Below, in pieces: positions 5,695 to 7,398 of a stretch of DNA of 7,398 nucleotides. A program made the position numbers and the translations under genes. Numbering within the stretch: position 1 is the stretch's first letter; each line of letters begins with the position of its first letter. The stretch is from Victivallales bacterium (lineage in GTDB: Bacteria; Verrucomicrobiota; Lentisphaeria; Oligosphaerales; Oligosphaeraceae): assembly GCA_017615955.1 (NCBI GenBank), contig JAFZZD010000035.1, forward strand, positions 1 through 7,398. The letters run 5' to 3'. A model generated the notes under the pieces. The model was not told the DNA's origin. It ran no database searches and saw nothing but the letters and a program-made list of their open reading frames with translations.

Positions 5695-5729
5695 GCGGCA
5701 ATTCCGTCAAAAATCAGCCAAGGAGTTTT

Positions 5730-5933
5730 ATGCCCCAGTACCAGATAATCATAGAGGAGACTGTGGCCGATGACTTCACCGTTGAAGCCAATTCGCCACA
5801 GGAAGCACAGTACATAGCCGAGCAGATGTACAAGTCAGGCGAGTTTGTCATCGAGAGCGGCGAGGTGCAGACAAGACGCATCGCGGTCAATGACAGCGAC
5901 TGCGAGAACCTCATTGACTTCCAGGAGTTTTAA
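5730..5933 (+). CDS. DpnD/PcfM-like small protein
   Basis: This 67-aa acidic protein reads MPQYQIIIEETVADDFTVEA at its start and continues with SPQEAQYIAEQMYKSGEFVIE. That is the pattern of the DpnD/PcfM family: a first strand ending in EET, a second strand of the type xVEAxSxxEA, then a helix and a Y-x-x-GEIVL-like strand. Members occur on plasmids, integrative elements and phages, often near DNA-processing genes, but their biochemical role is not established. A longer reading frame opens at 5667, but AAGGAG at 5720-5725 and the match to the family place the start at 5730. The gap to the next gene is 27 nt, so they are likely co-transcribed. Family assignment rests on recognition by eye. Confidence 0.7.
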   Translation: MPQYQIIIEETVADDFTVEANSPQEAQYIAEQMYKSGEFVIESGEVQTRRIAVNDSDCENLIDFQEF

Positions 5934-5960
5934 CCAACCAAAACAAGACAGGAGACAACC

Positions 5961-6470
5961 ATGCTTAAACTAAACGCATCCTATTCCAAGAAAGTGCCCG
6001 CGGAGAGCGAGTATTCAAGCCAGCAGTATCATTGCCAGATTGAGGTGGAGCTGCCAGATGGTCTTAATCCGCAGCAGTTACAGGAGAAAGTACACGGTGT
6101 GTTCGACTTTGTAAGGAACTCTGTCGAGGCCGAACTGCACAACGGCGCACCAGCGCAGCAGATGGCACCTCAGCAGATGGCACCCCAGGCACAGCAATCT
6201 GTCAAGCAACCAGCACAGCCGCAGTATTACGACCCGCAGGCCAACTACCAGCAGAGCCAGCCACAGTACCAGCCAAACCAAGGCAAGCAGTACCGCAACT
6301 CCAACGCGGCGGCATCGCCGAAGCAGGTCAATTACCTACTCAGTCTTGCCAAGCGCGCCGGATGGACAATCCAGCAGATACTCCAGAGATGCAATGTTCC
6401 TGCCGTTGACCAAATACCGTCAAAGGTATGCAGCCAATTGATACAGGAATTCTCTGGAGCCGCCGCATAA
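5961..6470 (+). CDS. Hypothetical two-domain protein with Gln/Pro-rich linker
   Basis: The function is not recognised. The 169 residues fall into three parts. Residues 1-60 form a compact alpha/beta-looking domain with alternating strands (YHCQIEVELP) and a helix (PQQLQEKVHGVFDFVRNSVEAEL). Residues 61-116 are a low-complexity Gln/Pro/Tyr/Asn linker that includes a duplicated QQMAP. Residues 117-165 form a helical module beginning ASPKQVNYLLSLAKRAGW and ending with a helix SKVCSQLIQEF. The last part resembles the short KQ-start helical module, with a second helix of the type EASxLIxxL, seen at the C-terminus of various phage DNA-metabolism proteins. The architecture, a folded domain plus flexible linker plus small tip, recalls single-strand-binding or scaffold proteins, but that is only inference. 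AGGAG at 5950-5954 sets the start. Confidence 0.75.
   Translation: MLKLNASYSKKVPAESEYSSQQYHCQIEVELPDGLNPQQLQEKVHGVFDFVRNSVEAELHNGAPAQQMAPQQMAPQAQQSVKQPAQPQYYDPQANYQQSQPQYQPNQGKQYRNSNAAASPKQVNYLLSLAKRAGWTIQQILQRCNVPAVDQIPSKVCSQLIQEFSGAAA
6156..6185 (+). repeat. 15-bp tandem duplication encoding QQMAP twice
   Basis: CAGCAGATGGCACCT at 6156-6170 is followed directly by the same 15 bases with a single final T-to-C change at 6171-6185. It lies in the Gln/Pro-rich linker and keeps the reading frame. The near identity at the DNA level indicates recent slippage or duplication rather than protein-level convergence. Confidence 0.85.
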
Positions 6471-6483
6471 GCAACCCACAATG

Positions 6484-6512
6484 CCTATAGCCAGCAAAAC
6501 ACTGGCTATGGG
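6484..6512 (+). promoter_or_regulatory. Hairpin in the leader of the nuclease gene
   Basis: CCTATAGCCAG (6484-6494) pairs with CTGGCTATGGG (6502-6512) over 11 positions with one wobble, around the loop CAAAACA. It ends 14 bases before the AGGAG (6527-6531) of the nuclease gene. The following bases, TAACCATTCTTTT, are only loosely T-rich, so it could be a weak terminator/attenuator or a stability or processing element separating the two genes' expression. Confidence 0.5.
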
Positions 6513-6539
6513 TAACCATTCTTTTCAGGAGAAACGACT

Positions 6540-7398
6540 ATGGAAGAAGAATCCAAACCCACACTCGCGCAGCTGAAGGAGCAGCCACACTACTCCTACA
6601 CAGCCCTCAACACATACATCAACACCTGCCAGCTGCTGTACTACTACAGGTACGTGGAAAAGGCCGAAGTGGAGCGCACACCAGTTGCGCTTCCATTTGG
6701 CTCTGCGTTCCATTGCGTACTGTCCGAACAGGCACAGGCCGCCAAAACGGGAAAACTTCTCACAGCCGAGCAGATGACCGATGCCTTTGCGACATACTTC
6801 CAGGCAAACTGCAAGGACGCGGCCAACATCGTCTTCAAGCGTGACGAGAACATCGAAGACCAGATAGCGACGGCCAAGCGGATGTTCGAGGTGATGAACA
6901 AGGAGTGGATTGACTACTGGAACATACAAAGTGTCGCCGAGCCGTTCAAGGTGGAGATTCCAGGATTGTCCAAGCCGCTTATCGGCGAACTGGACATGGT
7001 AATTTCAGAGCAGACGCCGTTTGACGATGAGAACGGCAAGGGTTCTGACACCATCGTGGACTTCAAGACAGCCGCACGGATGTGGAGCGATGACAGGGCG
7101 GAGAAGGACTTGCAGGCCACAGTGTTCAGCTACGCCTTCGAGAAGGTTCATCAGCGCAGACCGACATCGTTCAGGTTCGATGTGGTCACGAAAGCCAAGA
7201 CACCGACAGTCAGGCATTTCTTCACCAGCCGTGATGACAACCACTACCAGCGGTTGGAAAAGTTGTTCACCACGGCAGACAGAGGCATTCAGGCTGGAGT
7301 TTTCCTTCCCAACGAATCTTCGTTTGCCTGTTCAGACTGCCCGTATGCCGACCGCTGTTCAGGCTGGCACTGCAAGGAGAACACGACCGTAAGCACTG
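6540..7398 (+). CDS. RecB/Cas4-type PD-(D/E)XK nuclease with Fe-S cysteines (3' end beyond window)
   Basis: The frame is open from the ATG at 6540 to the window edge, giving 286 codons; AGGAG at 6527-6531 sets the start. The RecB-family nuclease order is clear: the entry motif YSYTALNTYINTCQLLYYYRYV (18-39), His58 in GSAFHCVL, Asp152 in GELDMVI, Asp174 and Lys176 in TIVDFKTA, and the downstream Gln192/Tyr198 in LQATVFSYAF. Cys30, followed much later by Cys264, Cys267 and Cys273 (Cx2Cx5C), matches the four-cysteine [4Fe-4S] arrangement of AddB and Cas4 nucleases; Cys278 is an extra one. It probably degrades or trims DNA ends, metal dependent, in element recombination or replication. No Cas genes or CRISPR array are seen, so a phage-type exonuclease role is favoured over Cas4. 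Confidence 0.85.
   Translation, partial: MEEESKPTLAQLKEQPHYSYTALNTYINTCQLLYYYRYVEKAEVERTPVALPFGSAFHCVLSEQAQAAKTGKLLTAEQMTDAFATYFQANCKDAANIVFKRDENIEDQIATAKRMFEVMNKEWIDYWNIQSVAEPFKVEIPGLSKPLIGELDMVISEQTPFDDENGKGSDTIVDFKTAARMWSDDRAEKDLQATVFSYAFEKVHQRRPTSFRFDVVTKAKTPTVRHFFTSRDDNHYQRLEKLFTTADRGIQAGVFLPNESSFACSDCPYADRCSGWHCKENTTVST

Noticed and set aside
5667..5729. Upstream start (MVYPGF...) for the DpnD/PcfM-like gene
   Set aside because: No ribosome site precedes it, its codons overlap the second hairpin, and the family match begins at the ATG at 5730, which has AAGGAG.
7021..7392. Plus-strand frame of 123 codons near the right end
   Set aside because: It is out of frame inside the nuclease gene, Arg/Pro/Thr-rich, and lacks a ribosome site; the nuclease frame carries all the catalytic and cysteine motifs.
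6540..7398. Reading the nuclease as Cas4 of a CRISPR system
   Set aside because: No repeats or other cas-like genes are present in the window, and the setting is an element with clamp and integrase; similarity is to the wider RecB-like nuclease family.

Overview
The window joins two kinds of DNA. The left third (1-2500) is a bacterial chromosome backbone with a histidine-biosynthesis cluster, hisC-dgkA-hisA, followed by a tRNA-Ala(GGC) gene. From about 2500 to the right edge it reads as the integrase-proximal end of an integrated mobile element, a prophage or integrative element inserted at the tRNA. The host cannot be named with certainty. Shine-Dalgarno sites are plain AGGAG, GC content looks intermediate, and the HisA is of the eukaryotic (HIS6) type. 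From memory, that type is rare in bacteria and has been noted in Fibrobacter; Lentisphaerota or Verrucomicrobiota relatives are also plausible.

Chromosomal part: a long nested hairpin (30-97) precedes hisC (111-1163). hisC overlaps dgkA (1160-1567) by ATGA, and hisA (1589-2338) follows after 21 nt. A sigma70-like promoter (2371-2399) drives the tRNA-Ala gene (2419-2495), which ends in a strong intrinsic terminator (2509-2552).

Element part: a 445-aa tyrosine recombinase (2621-3958) lies 125 nt past the tRNA on the same strand, the usual layout for a tRNA-targeting integrase. A second strong terminator (4038-4074) separates it from a rightward gene set: a divergent DNA polymerase III beta sliding clamp with a disordered tail and coiled coil (4113-5582), a 67-aa DpnD/PcfM-like protein (5730-5933), a 169-aa protein with a Gln/Pro-rich linker (5961-6470), and a RecB/Cas4-type PD-(D/E)XK nuclease with an Fe-S-type cysteine set (6540 to beyond the window). 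Together these look like a DNA replication/recombination module. Only an element-borne clamp and a nuclease are directly recognisable; any annealing protein, helicase or polymerase would lie to the right.

The most noteworthy signals are: the clamp has kept its peptide-binding cleft residues but carries an extra C-terminal arm; inside that arm there is a well-formed ribosome binding site and ATG in frame (5319), suggesting a separately made 87-aa coiled-coil protein or a past gene fusion; and most gene gaps in the element hold hairpins, including a full terminator only 38 nt before the clamp gene with no evident promoter after it. No CRISPR array, insertion sequence or rRNA was seen.
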